13,086 nucleotides of DNA from Gammaproteobacteria bacterium (GTDB taxonomy: Bacteria > Pseudomonadota > Gammaproteobacteria > PS1 > Pseudothioglobaceae), in the NCBI GenBank assembly GCA_003489145.1, contig DNJI01000117.1, positions 1-13,086 on the forward strand, read 5' to 3'. Shown piece after piece: positions 6,744 through 13,086 of the stretch. How positions within the stretch are numbered: position 1 is the first letter of the stretch; each line of letters opens with the position of its first letter. Position numbers and translations under genes: made by a program. Below the pieces are notes generated by a model. The model was not told where the DNA came from. It did not search any database and saw nothing but the letters and a program-made list of their open reading frames with translations.

Positions 6744-7355
6744 TTATTGGCTGTCTATCCAGTCTCGCCAATGTTTAACATCAAGGCTCCTCCAATATCC
6801 GCTATCTACATACTCAGACTGATATTCAGATGCCCCCTTGACCTTGTTTAAAACCGCAAACGTAATCAACTCACCAATACGTTGTTTATCTTTAGTACCA
6901 GGTACCAAAGATTCATTTCTGATGACAGCCGCAATAAAGGCAGAATTTGCATTGCCGTGCGCTTCAAAAGATTCCTCAAATAAATTTAAGGCCAAAAAGT
7001 CATTTTTAACAAAACCACCATCGCCGTCCAGCAAATACAATGCATAGTCATATAATGCAGGGTCATGACTTTGTCTCACCAATTTAATCAATATCTCGTT
7101 GGCAATACGAACTTGTGGCAGGTGGCCCATGAGTGTATTGCCGTAACGCATTTGCTTAGAGGTTTCGTACACAGCATCTAAATCATTTAGGTCGAAAGCG
7201 CCTTTCATTAGTAAAGACTGTCCGCGCATCACCACATCGCGCGAACCAATTTCGTTGCCCACTTGAATTAGCCGTAACGCACCATCGGTCAACGGTGAAG
7301 CCGTTGAAAATTGGGCTATTAGTAGGGCAGTAATTAGGAAGTTTTTTATCATCAT
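6744..7355 (-). CDS. Secreted protein with a Sel1-like repeat region, unknown function
   Basis: A 203-residue protein with an N-terminal signal peptide (M-M-I-K-N, hydrophobic to about residue 16, small residues at 17-20) and no later membrane segment, so probably periplasmic. The rest is helical. The part at about 103-144 resembles a Sel1/TPR-like repeat: YALYLLDGDGG, then a run with D-F-x-A-L-N-L-F-E-E, then AHGNANSAFIAAVI. I do not recognise the gene, and no catalytic motif is visible. The start has two adjacent Met codons (7355 and 7352) and no ribosome site. TAAAAT (plus 7368-7373) lies just upstream, so a very short leader is possible. Its stop is one base from the stop of the convergent M23 gene. 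Sel1-like proteins act as interaction scaffolds, and a link to the neighbouring wall hydrolase is speculative. Confidence 0.75.
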   Translation of the reverse strand: MMIKNFLITALLIAQFSTASPLTDGALRLIQVGNEIGSRDVVMRGQSLLMKGAFDLNDLDAVYETSKQMRYGNTLMGHLPQVRIANEILIKLVRQSHDPALYDYALYLLDGDGGFVKNDFLALNLFEESFEAHGNANSAFIAAVIRNESLVPGTKDKQRIGELITFAVLNKVKGASEYQSEYVDSGYWRSLDVKHWRDWIDSQ

Positions 7356-7364
7356 ACTATGATG
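7350..7364. repeat. Inverted repeat at the start codon of the Sel1-like gene
   Basis: CATCATA-C-TATGATG is a perfect 7-bp inverted repeat around a single central base. It covers both candidate start codons of the minus-strand gene and lies next to its -10-like TAAAAT. A one-base centre cannot form an RNA hairpin of full length, so if functional it is more likely a protein-binding operator. Chance is possible in AT-rich sequence. Confidence 0.35.
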
Positions 7365-7465
7365 TGAATTTTACCATAGACGCGCATTAATGCGTCTGAC
7401 ATTCGTATTTTCGATGTTAGGATTAAGGTTAAAATATTGGTAAAAATTATCAACAAAACACGCCC
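7356..7465. other. Divergent promoter region between the Sel1-like gene and purC
   Basis: A 110-nt non-coding gap that must drive both the minus-strand gene and the long plus-strand purC-to-mutY run. It contains the imperfect palindrome AGACGC-8nt-GCGTCT at 7378-7397, whose centre GCATTAATGC is itself a 10-bp palindrome. For purC, TAAAAT (7430-7435) and TATCAA (7448-7453) are possible -10 boxes, but neither has a strong -35. For the minus strand, TAAAAT occurs at 7368-7373. No PurR-type box is recognised and no riboswitch is seen. Confidence 0.45.
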
Positions 7466-8344
7466 TTGCAAACACTATTCGAAACCTCGCTTAGCCTACC
7501 TTTAATCCAAAAAGGCAAGGTTCGCGATATTTATGATATTGACGACAAGCGCATGCTTATTGTCACCACGGACCGCCTCAGTGCGTTTGATGTTGTTTTT
7601 GATGCACCAATCAGTCAAAAAGGTGCAGTACTCACCCGTGTGGCTAACTTTTGGTTCGACAAGACCCAACACATCATCCCCAACCATTTAACGCATGAAC
7701 CATTAAGCAATATACTGAGCACAGCTGAAATTCAACAAGTTGAAGGTCGTGCCATTATTGTAAAAAAACTCAAGCCATTAGCGGTAGAGGCAATTGTTCG
7801 TGGCTATATTATTGGTTCTGGTTGGAAAGACTATCAAAACACGGGCAGCGTTTGTGGCGCCAAATTACCTGATAATTTACAACTGGCAGAAAAATTACCC
7901 GAAGTGCTTTACACGCCATCTAGTAAAGCAGCTGTTGGCGAACACGATGAGAATATTGATTTTGCTGCGACTGTGGATATATTGGGCGAAGACATGGCTC
8001 AGCAAGTTAAACAAGCCAGTTTATCACTTTACCAATTTGCGGCTGATTATGCATTGTCGCGCGGTATTATTATTGCCGACACCAAGTTTGAGTTTGGCCT
8101 TGATGAGAACAACCAGCTTACTTTAATGGACGAAGTGCTGACGCCAGACTCTTCGAGATTTTGGTCGAAAGAAGACTACCAAGTAGGCACCAGTCCAAAA
8201 AGTTTTGATAAGCAAATTGTGCGCGACTATCTAGAAACACTAGATTGGAACAAGGCCCCACCCGCACCAACACTGCCCGAGCACATCGTTCAAAAAACGG
8301 CCGATAAATACTTGGAAGTACAAACCCTACTAACTCAAACTTAA
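7466..8344 (+). CDS. purC: Phosphoribosylaminoimidazole-succinocarboxamide (SAICAR) synthase
   Basis: ATP-dependent ligase of de novo purine synthesis joining CAIR and aspartate to form SAICAR. At 292 residues it is of the longer class (about 290-310, as in yeast Ade1 and many proteobacteria) rather than the E. coli type (237). Motifs: KGKVRDIYD (16-24), TTDRLSAFDVV (34-44), IPNHL (71-75), VEAIVRGYIIGSGWKDY (107-123), IIADTKFEFGLD (202-213) and DEVLTPDSSRFW (222-233). The start is a TTG at 7466: no ATG or GTG lies upstream before the in-frame stop at 7430-7432, and the encoded N-terminus fits the family. No ribosome site precedes it (AAAACACGCCC). It heads the plus-strand run, with the DUF2797 gene beginning four bases after its stop. 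Confidence 0.95.
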   Translation: MQTLFETSLSLPLIQKGKVRDIYDIDDKRMLIVTTDRLSAFDVVFDAPISQKGAVLTRVANFWFDKTQHIIPNHLTHEPLSNILSTAEIQQVEGRAIIVKKLKPLAVEAIVRGYIIGSGWKDYQNTGSVCGAKLPDNLQLAEKLPEVLYTPSSKAAVGEHDENIDFAATVDILGEDMAQQVKQASLSLYQFAADYALSRGIIIADTKFEFGLDENNQLTLMDEVLTPDSSRFWSKEDYQVGTSPKSFDKQIVRDYLETLDWNKAPPAPTLPEHIVQKTADKYLEVQTLLTQT

Positions 8345-8348
8345 TCTC

Positions 8349-9149
8349 ATGCAGCTAAGCGGACTCATTAGCAAAATGCATACCAGCCTGAGCATGGGTA
8401 CAGCACAATACCAATTGCCAATTGGTGATAAGTTGCTCAATATGAATGACTTGATTGGTGAAACCATACAATTAGAGTTTAATGGTCAAATCAACTGTGC
8501 GAACTGTGGCAAGACCACCAACAAAAGTTATTCCCAAGGTTATTGCTACCCCTGTTGTCAAAAATTGGCCCGTTGTGATTTATGCATCATGAAGCCAGAA
8601 ACCTGTCATCATCACCTGGGTACTTGTCGTGAGCCAAGTTGGGGGCTGGATAATTGCTTTACTCCTCACGTAATTTATTTGGCTAATTCATCCGGCGTTA
8701 AGGTTGGCATTACGCGAAAGTCTAACATTCCAAATCGATGGATTGACCAAGGTGCCGTCAGTGCGTTACCCATACTAGAAGTAGACACTCGCCTTAAATC
8801 TGGGATGATAGAGGTCGCCCTAAAAGACTTTGTAAATGACAAAACCAATTGGCGAAAAATGCTTAAAAATGAAATAGAAGTGATTGACCTCAAACAGGTA
8901 CGCGACGAGTTACTACCAAAAGTTCAATTATTAGCCAATGAATTGGGTGCAAAAACGCTCAATAACGAGACTTTAGAAATTAATTACCCTGTGGTAGAAT
9001 ACCCAAGCAAAATTAGCTCACTAAATTTTGATAAAACGCCGCTTATTTCAGGGTTGTTAAAAGGCATTAAGGGGCAATATTTAATTTTGGATGTGGGCGT
9101 ACTCAATATTAGGAAATTTGGCTCTTACAACATAACATTAACTTATTAA
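8349..9149 (+). CDS. DUF2797 protein: Cys-rich zinc-finger-like region plus GIY-YIG-like domain
   Basis: A 266-residue cytoplasmic protein matching, by pattern, the DUF2797 family of gammaproteobacteria, whose function I do not know. The N-terminal half holds a dense cysteine cluster: C50-x2-C53, C66-x2-C69-C70, C76-x2-C79, C86-H-H-H, C93 and C103, enough for two zinc sites. Residues about 106-165 look like a GIY-YIG nuclease core of the MUG113/T5orf172 kind: V-I-Y (108-110), then K-V-G-I-T (118-122) in place of YIG, Arg123/Arg130, and a possible catalytic Glu155 in MIEVALKDF. The remaining 100 residues are unassigned. This suggests nucleic-acid binding or cleavage, but the second Tyr of GIY-YIG is Lys, so activity is uncertain. 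It has no ribosome site and begins four bases after purC, so is probably translated by coupling. Confidence 0.75.
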   Translation: MQLSGLISKMHTSLSMGTAQYQLPIGDKLLNMNDLIGETIQLEFNGQINCANCGKTTNKSYSQGYCYPCCQKLARCDLCIMKPETCHHHLGTCREPSWGLDNCFTPHVIYLANSSGVKVGITRKSNIPNRWIDQGAVSALPILEVDTRLKSGMIEVALKDFVNDKTNWRKMLKNEIEVIDLKQVRDELLPKVQLLANELGAKTLNNETLEINYPVVEYPSKISSLNFDKTPLISGLLKGIKGQYLILDVGVLNIRKFGSYNITLTY

Positions 9150-9160
9150 GGAAAAATACC

Positions 9161-9487
9161 ATGGCAGAACTCATTATTGAAGAATTGACATTAGGCGAAG
9201 GTACGGCGTGCAAGGCCAGCGATCATGTTTCTATGCACTACACCGGCTGGCTAACCAACGGCAAAAAATTTGACTCCAGTGTTGATAGGAACGCTCCGTT
9301 TGATTTTCAACTGGGCGTTGGTCAGGTTATTCCTGGCTGGGACCAGGGCGTTGATGGCATGCAAGTGGGCGGAAAACGTAAACTAACTATTCCATCAAAA
9401 TTGGCTTACGGTGAAATGGGTGCGGGCAATGTTATCCCGCCAAGTGCAACGCTTGTTTTTGAAGTAGAATTACTAGCAATTAAATAA
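9161..9487 (+). CDS. FKBP-type peptidyl-prolyl cis-trans isomerase
   Basis: A minimal one-domain FKBP of 108 residues, the size of human FKBP12, catalysing proline isomerisation during protein folding in the cytoplasm (no signal peptide). The active-site pocket is fully conserved with a one-residue shift from FKBP12: Tyr27, Phe37, Asp38, Phe47, Val56, Ile57, Trp60, Tyr83 and Phe100. Signatures are VSMHYTGWL (23-31), KFDSS (36-40), [11 protein letters not shown] (54-64), and [16 protein letters not shown] (83-98). A good ribosome site (AAGGA, about eight bases before the ATG) overlaps the end of the DUF2797 gene, making this one of the better-initiated genes of the run. The alaC ATG follows its stop with no spacer. 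Confidence 0.95.
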   Translation: MAELIIEELTLGEGTACKASDHVSMHYTGWLTNGKKFDSSVDRNAPFDFQLGVGQVIPGWDQGVDGMQVGGKRKLTIPSKLAYGEMGAGNVIPPSATLVFEVELLAIK

Positions 9488-10675
9488 ATGAACGAAGATT
9501 TTCCCCGAATTAAACGCTTACCCGCTTACGTTTTTGCCGTTACTAACGAGCTAAAAGCAGAAGCGCGTGCGCGTGGCGAAGATATTATTGACTTTGGTAT
9601 GGGCAATCCTGACCAGCCAACACCAGACCACATTGTCGAAAAATTGGTAGAGGCAGCACGCCGTAAAGACACACATCGCTACTCAACTTCTCGTGGTATT
9701 CCACGCCTTAGACGTGCAATTACCAGTTGGTATAAAAATCGTTTTGACGTTGATCTAGACCCAGAAACTGAAGCGATTGTTACCATTGGATCAAAAGAGG
9801 GGTTGGCTAACTTAGCACAAGCTGTTGTAGGCAATGGAGACACTGTATTAGTGCCCAACCCCGCCTACCCAATTCACCCATATGGGTTTGTGATTGCTGG
9901 CGCAGATATTCAACACGTGCCTTGTGGCCCTGATGATGATTTTTTTGCAGAGCTTGAACGCTCAATTAAAAACACCTTTCCTAAGCCTAAAATGTTGGTA
10001 CTTAATTACCCGTCCAACCCCACCACTGAATGTGTCGAATTAGAGTTTTTTGAACGCGTTATCAAAATCGCCAAAGAGCATGAGATTTGGGTAATTCAAG
10101 ATCTAGCCTATGCTGATATTGTTTTTGATGGCTATGTAGCACCCAGTATTTTGCAAGTTGAGGGCGCAAAAGACATTGCGGTTGAATTCTTCTCTTTGTC
10201 AAAAAGTTACAATATGCCAGGTTGGCGTGTGGGCTTTATGGTTGGCAACCCACTGCTTGTTGCCGCTCTGGCAAAAATTAAATCCTATCTCGATTATGGT
10301 ATGTTTACCCCAATCCAGGTAGCCGCCATTGAAGCGTTGGAAGGCGACCAAAGCTGTGTTAAAGAGATTTCAAACATGTATCAAGAGCGTCGTGATGTCT
10401 TATGTGGCGGCCTACAATCCATTGGTTGGGATGTTACCCCGCCCAAAGCCACCATGTTTGTTTGGGCTAAAATCCCTGAATTTTATCAAGAAATGGGGTC
10501 GTTAGAATTCACCAAGAAGTTACTCAAGATAGCAAAAGTAGGTGTTTCGCCTGGCGTTGGTTTTGGTGATTATGGTGATAATTACGTGCGTTTTGGTCTT
10601 ATTGAAAACGAACACCGTACTCGTCAAGCAGTTCGAGGTATTCGAGAAATGTTTAAACAAGATGGGTTGCTGTGA
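9488..10675 (+). CDS. alaC: PLP-dependent alanine aminotransferase (AlaC/YfdZ type)
   Basis: Fold-type I aminotransferase, glutamate-pyruvate class, making alanine in the cytoplasm. The sequence resembles E. coli AlaC closely along its whole length as I recall it, including [13 protein letters not shown] (30-42), [14 protein letters not shown] (65-78), GSKEGLANL (101-109), [13 protein letters not shown] (121-133), [14 protein letters not shown] (176-189), [11 protein letters not shown] (205-215), [20 protein letters not shown] (236-255), and [17 protein letters not shown] near the C-terminus. The PLP lysine is Lys239, with Asp205, Tyr208, Asn177 and Arg247 as cofactor contacts. At 395 residues it is slightly shorter than the E. 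coli protein. The ATG directly follows the FKBP stop. In many proteobacteria homologues lie beside homoserine dehydrogenase; here a homoserine acyltransferase lies two genes on. Its stop overlaps the next GTG by 4 nt (GTGA). Confidence 0.93.
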   Translation: MNEDFPRIKRLPAYVFAVTNELKAEARARGEDIIDFGMGNPDQPTPDHIVEKLVEAARRKDTHRYSTSRGIPRLRRAITSWYKNRFDVDLDPETEAIVTIGSKEGLANLAQAVVGNGDTVLVPNPAYPIHPYGFVIAGADIQHVPCGPDDDFFAELERSIKNTFPKPKMLVLNYPSNPTTECVELEFFERVIKIAKEHEIWVIQDLAYADIVFDGYVAPSILQVEGAKDIAVEFFSLSKSYNMPGWRVGFMVGNPLLVAALAKIKSYLDYGMFTPIQVAAIEALEGDQSCVKEISNMYQERRDVLCGGLQSIGWDVTPPKATMFVWAKIPEFYQEMGSLEFTKKLLKIAKVGVSPGVGFGDYGDNYVRFGLIENEHRTRQAVRGIREMFKQDGLL

Positions 10676-11508
10676 AGCTATCAGCCGAACAATTTAAACA
10701 ATCAAAAAACAAGTGCTTAACGCTATTAGGCATGTCAGGCGTTGGTAAAACACACCTGTCAAAATTACTTAGCAATGAAGACAAGTGGTACCATTATTCA
10801 GGCGATTATCGTATCGGTGCCGAATACCTTAATCAGGCAATTCTTGATAACATTAAATACAACATCAGACAGGATGATTGGTTGGGTGGATTATTAGACA
10901 ACCAGTCTATTAGTATTGAAAATCACATCACCTCTGATAACTTGTCATCAGTTTCTGCTTTTTTGGGCAAAGTTGGCAACCCCGAGCAAGGTGGTTTGCC
11001 GATTGATGAGTTTACTCGCCGTCAAGCGCTGCACCGAGAGGCTGAAGTTAACACCATGCTGGATGTACCTCAGTTTATTAAGAAATCATCCCAACAAGGG
11101 TTTAACCACTTTATCAATGATGCTGGCGGCAGCTTATGCGAGCTTGATGATGACAAAGTGTATCAAACCCTTGCTGAACACACACTAATCCTCTATATAC
11201 GAGCCAGCAAGGTCAACAAATCAGCGTTGATTGAGCGTGCACAAACACACCCTAAGCCCTTGTATTACCAAGCGAATTTCTTAAAAGAACAGCTGGCTGT
11301 TTATCTAACTGAAAACAACCTGACTTACGTAGCACAAATTAACCCCGATGCTTTTGTTGGCTGGATTTTTCCACAATTGCTTGCGCACAGAGTGCCAAAA
11401 TATGAAGCCATTGCACAAAAATACGGCTACACCATTGATAGTGAAGATCTGTATCAATGCAAAAACGCAAACGAAGTGTATGAACTCATCAATGGAGCGT
11501 TAGATTAA
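10672..11508 (+). CDS. P-loop ATPase/kinase-like protein of unknown function
   Basis: A 278-residue soluble protein with a Walker A motif at 20-27 (GMSGVGKT, Lys26), in a setting ([19 protein letters not shown]) like shikimate and nucleoside kinases. A hydrophobic strand ending in Asp, FINDAGGS (148-155, Asp150), may act as the Walker B or substrate-binding acid. Other conspicuous segments are [15 protein letters not shown] (39-53), [21 protein letters not shown] (98-118), LILYIRAS (172-179) and [11 protein letters not shown] in the C-terminal third. I recall similar proteins annotated only as 'ATPase' in other proteobacteria, but no function. The GTG start at 10672 is embedded in the alaC stop (GTGA) without a ribosome site; the metA ATG overlaps its stop as TAATG. 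Tight coupling between alaC and metA suggests an amino-acid-related role, which is inference. Confidence 0.8.
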   Translation: MKLSAEQFKQSKNKCLTLLGMSGVGKTHLSKLLSNEDKWYHYSGDYRIGAEYLNQAILDNIKYNIRQDDWLGGLLDNQSISIENHITSDNLSSVSAFLGKVGNPEQGGLPIDEFTRRQALHREAEVNTMLDVPQFIKKSSQQGFNHFINDAGGSLCELDDDKVYQTLAEHTLILYIRASKVNKSALIERAQTHPKPLYYQANFLKEQLAVYLTENNLTYVAQINPDAFVGWIFPQLLAHRVPKYEAIAQKYGYTIDSEDLYQCKNANEVYELINGALD

Positions 11509-12563
11509 TGCCACTCATTGCTCATTCTAGCTTACCTTCATTCACACGCCTAGAGCAAGAAGGGGAAACCATCTTGTCTAAAGATCGCGCCAACCATCAA
11601 ACCATTCGCGAGCTGCATATTGGCCTGTTGAACATGATGCCAGACGCAGCACTTGAGGCCACCGAAAGGCAATTTTTCCGCCTCGTTGGGCACTCAAATC
11701 AGATTGCGCAATTCTACTTACACCCGTTTACGCTTTCCTCGATCAAACGTGGCGATAAAGCCCAAGCTCATGTTGATCAACATTATCAAAGTTTTGACGA
11801 CATCAAAGCGCAAGGCTTAGACGCACTTATTATTACAGGCGCTCACATTGAAGAAGCTGACTTACAAAAAGCACCTTTTTATGATCAGCTCAAAGAGGTA
11901 ATTGAGTGGTCATATGATAATATCACTTCGACTTTATGCTCTTGCTTAGCCACCCACGCGGTGCTAGAATTTCGTTATGGACAAAAAAGACAAGCCATTG
12001 GCGAAAAGTGTTGGGGCGTATTTCCACACCAAGTGCTTGACCGACAACATCCGCTCATGAGCGGTGTCAACACTTGTTTTGATGTGCCGCATTCCCGTTT
12101 TAATGAAATTTCCAAAGCACAGTTTGACAAAGCAGGTGTTAAGATATTGGTCGATAGTAAGGTCGGTGCACACTTATGTGTCAGTGAAGACTTGCTTAGA
12201 ATTGTATTTTTCCAAGGACACCCAGAATACGACACCATTAGCCTACTAAAAGAATACAAGCGTGAGGTGATCTCATTTTTAAATAAAGACAGAAAAGACT
12301 ATCCGTCTTTTCCAAGCAATTATTTAAGTCCACAAAATAAAGCCATCTTAAACGAGTTTAAAACTAAACTGCTCGATGGCGAGTTTAATATAAACGACTT
12401 CCCTGAAGCGCTGATCAGCCAAACCTTGGGCAACACCTGGCATGATGCTACCAGCGGTATAATCAATAACTGGATTGGCTGTGTTTATCAAGTCACTCAC
12501 GAAGACATTAATAAACCGTTTATGGACGGCATTGACCCGAACGACCCGCTCAACCTAAAATAA
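11508..12563 (+). CDS. metA: Homoserine O-acyltransferase, MetA family
   Basis: Glutamine-amidotransferase-fold enzyme that acylates homoserine at the first committed step of methionine synthesis. Catalytic Cys146 is in CSCLATHA (144-151), with His238 and Glu240 in QGHPEYD. PHSRFNE (194-200), GLLNMMPDAALEATERQF (39-56) and STLCS (141-145) are family motifs. At 351 residues it is longer than E. coli MetA (309); the extra C-terminal part ends with NWIGCVYQVTHEDINKPFM (321-339), as in a clade found in betaproteobacteria and sulfur oxidisers that is usually annotated as homoserine O-succinyltransferase. By my alignment the site controlling acyl-CoA choice (Gly111 in E. coli, Glu111 in Bacillus cereus) is Glu115 here, which could mean acetyl-CoA use. 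GGAG lies ten bases upstream. It overlaps the genes on both sides by one base (TAATG). Confidence 0.9.
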   Translation: MPLIAHSSLPSFTRLEQEGETILSKDRANHQTIRELHIGLLNMMPDAALEATERQFFRLVGHSNQIAQFYLHPFTLSSIKRGDKAQAHVDQHYQSFDDIKAQGLDALIITGAHIEEADLQKAPFYDQLKEVIEWSYDNITSTLCSCLATHAVLEFRYGQKRQAIGEKCWGVFPHQVLDRQHPLMSGVNTCFDVPHSRFNEISKAQFDKAGVKILVDSKVGAHLCVSEDLLRIVFFQGHPEYDTISLLKEYKREVISFLNKDRKDYPSFPSNYLSPQNKAILNEFKTKLLDGEFNINDFPEALISQTLGNTWHDATSGIINNWIGCVYQVTHEDINKPFMDGIDPNDPLNLK

Positions 12564-13086
12564 TGAGTTCAATTTCAAAACCACTATTACAGTGGTTTGA
12601 TCAGCATGGGCGGCACTCCTTGCCCTGGCAGGCGTCACACAGCAGTCCGGCCAATATTTACCATGTTTGGCTTAGTGAAATCATGTTGCAACAAACGCAA
12701 GTCAGCACAGTGATCGATTATTTTAATAATTTCATTCGCCACTTTCCAAGCTTGACGGCATTAGCTGATGCTAGCGAAGACAACGTTTTAGCACAATGGG
12801 CTGGGCTGGGTTATTACGCTAGGGCGCGTAATCTACATAAAAGTGCAAAAATTATTATGCAAGATTATCAAGGGGTGTTTCCCGATAACATTGAACAGGT
12901 TGTGGCCTTGCCAGGCATTGGTGAATCAACGGCAGGAGCTATTTTATCCATTAGCCACAACCAAAATCATGCCATATTAGATGGCAACGTAAAACGCGTA
13001 TTATCTCGCTATCATCAAGTAAAAGGTCATTATGGTCAAGCTCAAACACTCAAACAACTTTGGGCGCTAGCCAAACAACACACGCC
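12563..13086 (+). CDS. mutY: A/G-specific adenine DNA glycosylase, 3' partial
   Basis: Base-excision repair enzyme that removes adenine mispaired with 8-oxoguanine. The frame is open to the window end, giving the first 174 residues with no stop. It matches the MutY catalytic core: LPWQ (20-23), VWLSEIMLQQTQVSTV (35-50) with catalytic Glu39, GLGYYARARNLHK (81-93), the helix-hairpin-helix LPGIGESTAGAIL (116-128) and ILDGNVKRVLSRY (138-150) with catalytic Asp140 and Lys144 (E. coli Asp138 and Lys142). The iron-sulfur cluster and the C-terminal 8-oxoG recognition domain would lie beyond the window. The ATG overlaps the metA stop as TAATG, with no ribosome site of its own, so translation is likely coupled. 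Confidence 0.95.
   Translation, partial: MSSISKPLLQWFDQHGRHSLPWQASHSSPANIYHVWLSEIMLQQTQVSTVIDYFNNFIRHFPSLTALADASEDNVLAQWAGLGYYARARNLHKSAKIIMQDYQGVFPDNIEQVVALPGIGESTAGAILSISHNQNHAILDGNVKRVLSRYHQVKGHYGQAQTLKQLWALAKQHT

Noticed and set aside
7378..7397. Rho-independent terminator at the AGACGC/GCGTCT dyad
   Set aside because: No T-run follows on either strand and it lies upstream of divergent starts, not after a gene end.
1..13086. CRISPR array, mobile element, toxin-antitoxin, prophage, tRNA or rRNA
   Set aside because: No repeated spacer pattern, transposase, integrase, small paired toxin genes or recognisable RNA gene was seen; nearly every base is in a conserved housekeeping gene.

Overview
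The window looks like chromosomal backbone from a moderately AT-rich gammaproteobacterium. The protein sequences and gene order (uppS-cdsA-dxr, alaC, the long-form purC, an aa3/cbo-type oxidase assembly cluster) would fit a sulfur-oxidising SUP05/Thioglobaceae-like lineage. That placement is inferred from recognised families, not from a search. I see no insertion sequences, phage genes, CRISPR arrays, tRNA or rRNA.

Layout. (1) 1-2354: terminal oxidase assembly genes. A copper-binding SCO1/SenC protein (+ strand, cut at its 5' end by the window) converges on a minus-strand operon. Read from its promoter near 2326-2354, that operon holds a second, His-less SCO/thioredoxin-fold membrane protein, heme O synthase (ctaB) and a small DUF2970 membrane protein. 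(2) 2366-3139: a lone hisF on the minus strand, divergent from (3) 3243-6742: uppS-cdsA-dxr and an M23 peptidoglycan endopeptidase, all overlapping end to end. These cover isoprenoid precursor (dxr), lipid carrier (uppS), phospholipid precursor (cdsA) and wall remodelling. (4) 6744-7355: a minus-strand secreted Sel1-like protein. (5) 7466-13086: a tight plus-strand run: purC, a DUF2797 zinc/GIY-YIG-like protein, an FKBP peptidyl-prolyl isomerase, the alanine aminotransferase alaC, an uncharacterised P-loop ATPase, a MetA-family homoserine acyltransferase, and mutY, which is cut off by the window end.

The genome is very compact. Both convergent gene pairs have stop codons that overlap or lie one base apart, and many gene junctions overlap by 1-8 nt. 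Only three non-coding gaps exceed 60 nt (2299-2365, 3140-3242, 7356-7465) and all appear to be promoter regions. No stretch over 300 bases lacks a gene.

I did not find a clear new multi-gene system. The most interesting uncharacterised parts are the P-loop ATPase beside metA, the DUF2797 protein in the purC operon, the Met/His-rich insertion in the SCO protein, the unusual residues in UppS and MetA, and palindromes at the 7350-7400 divergent promoter.
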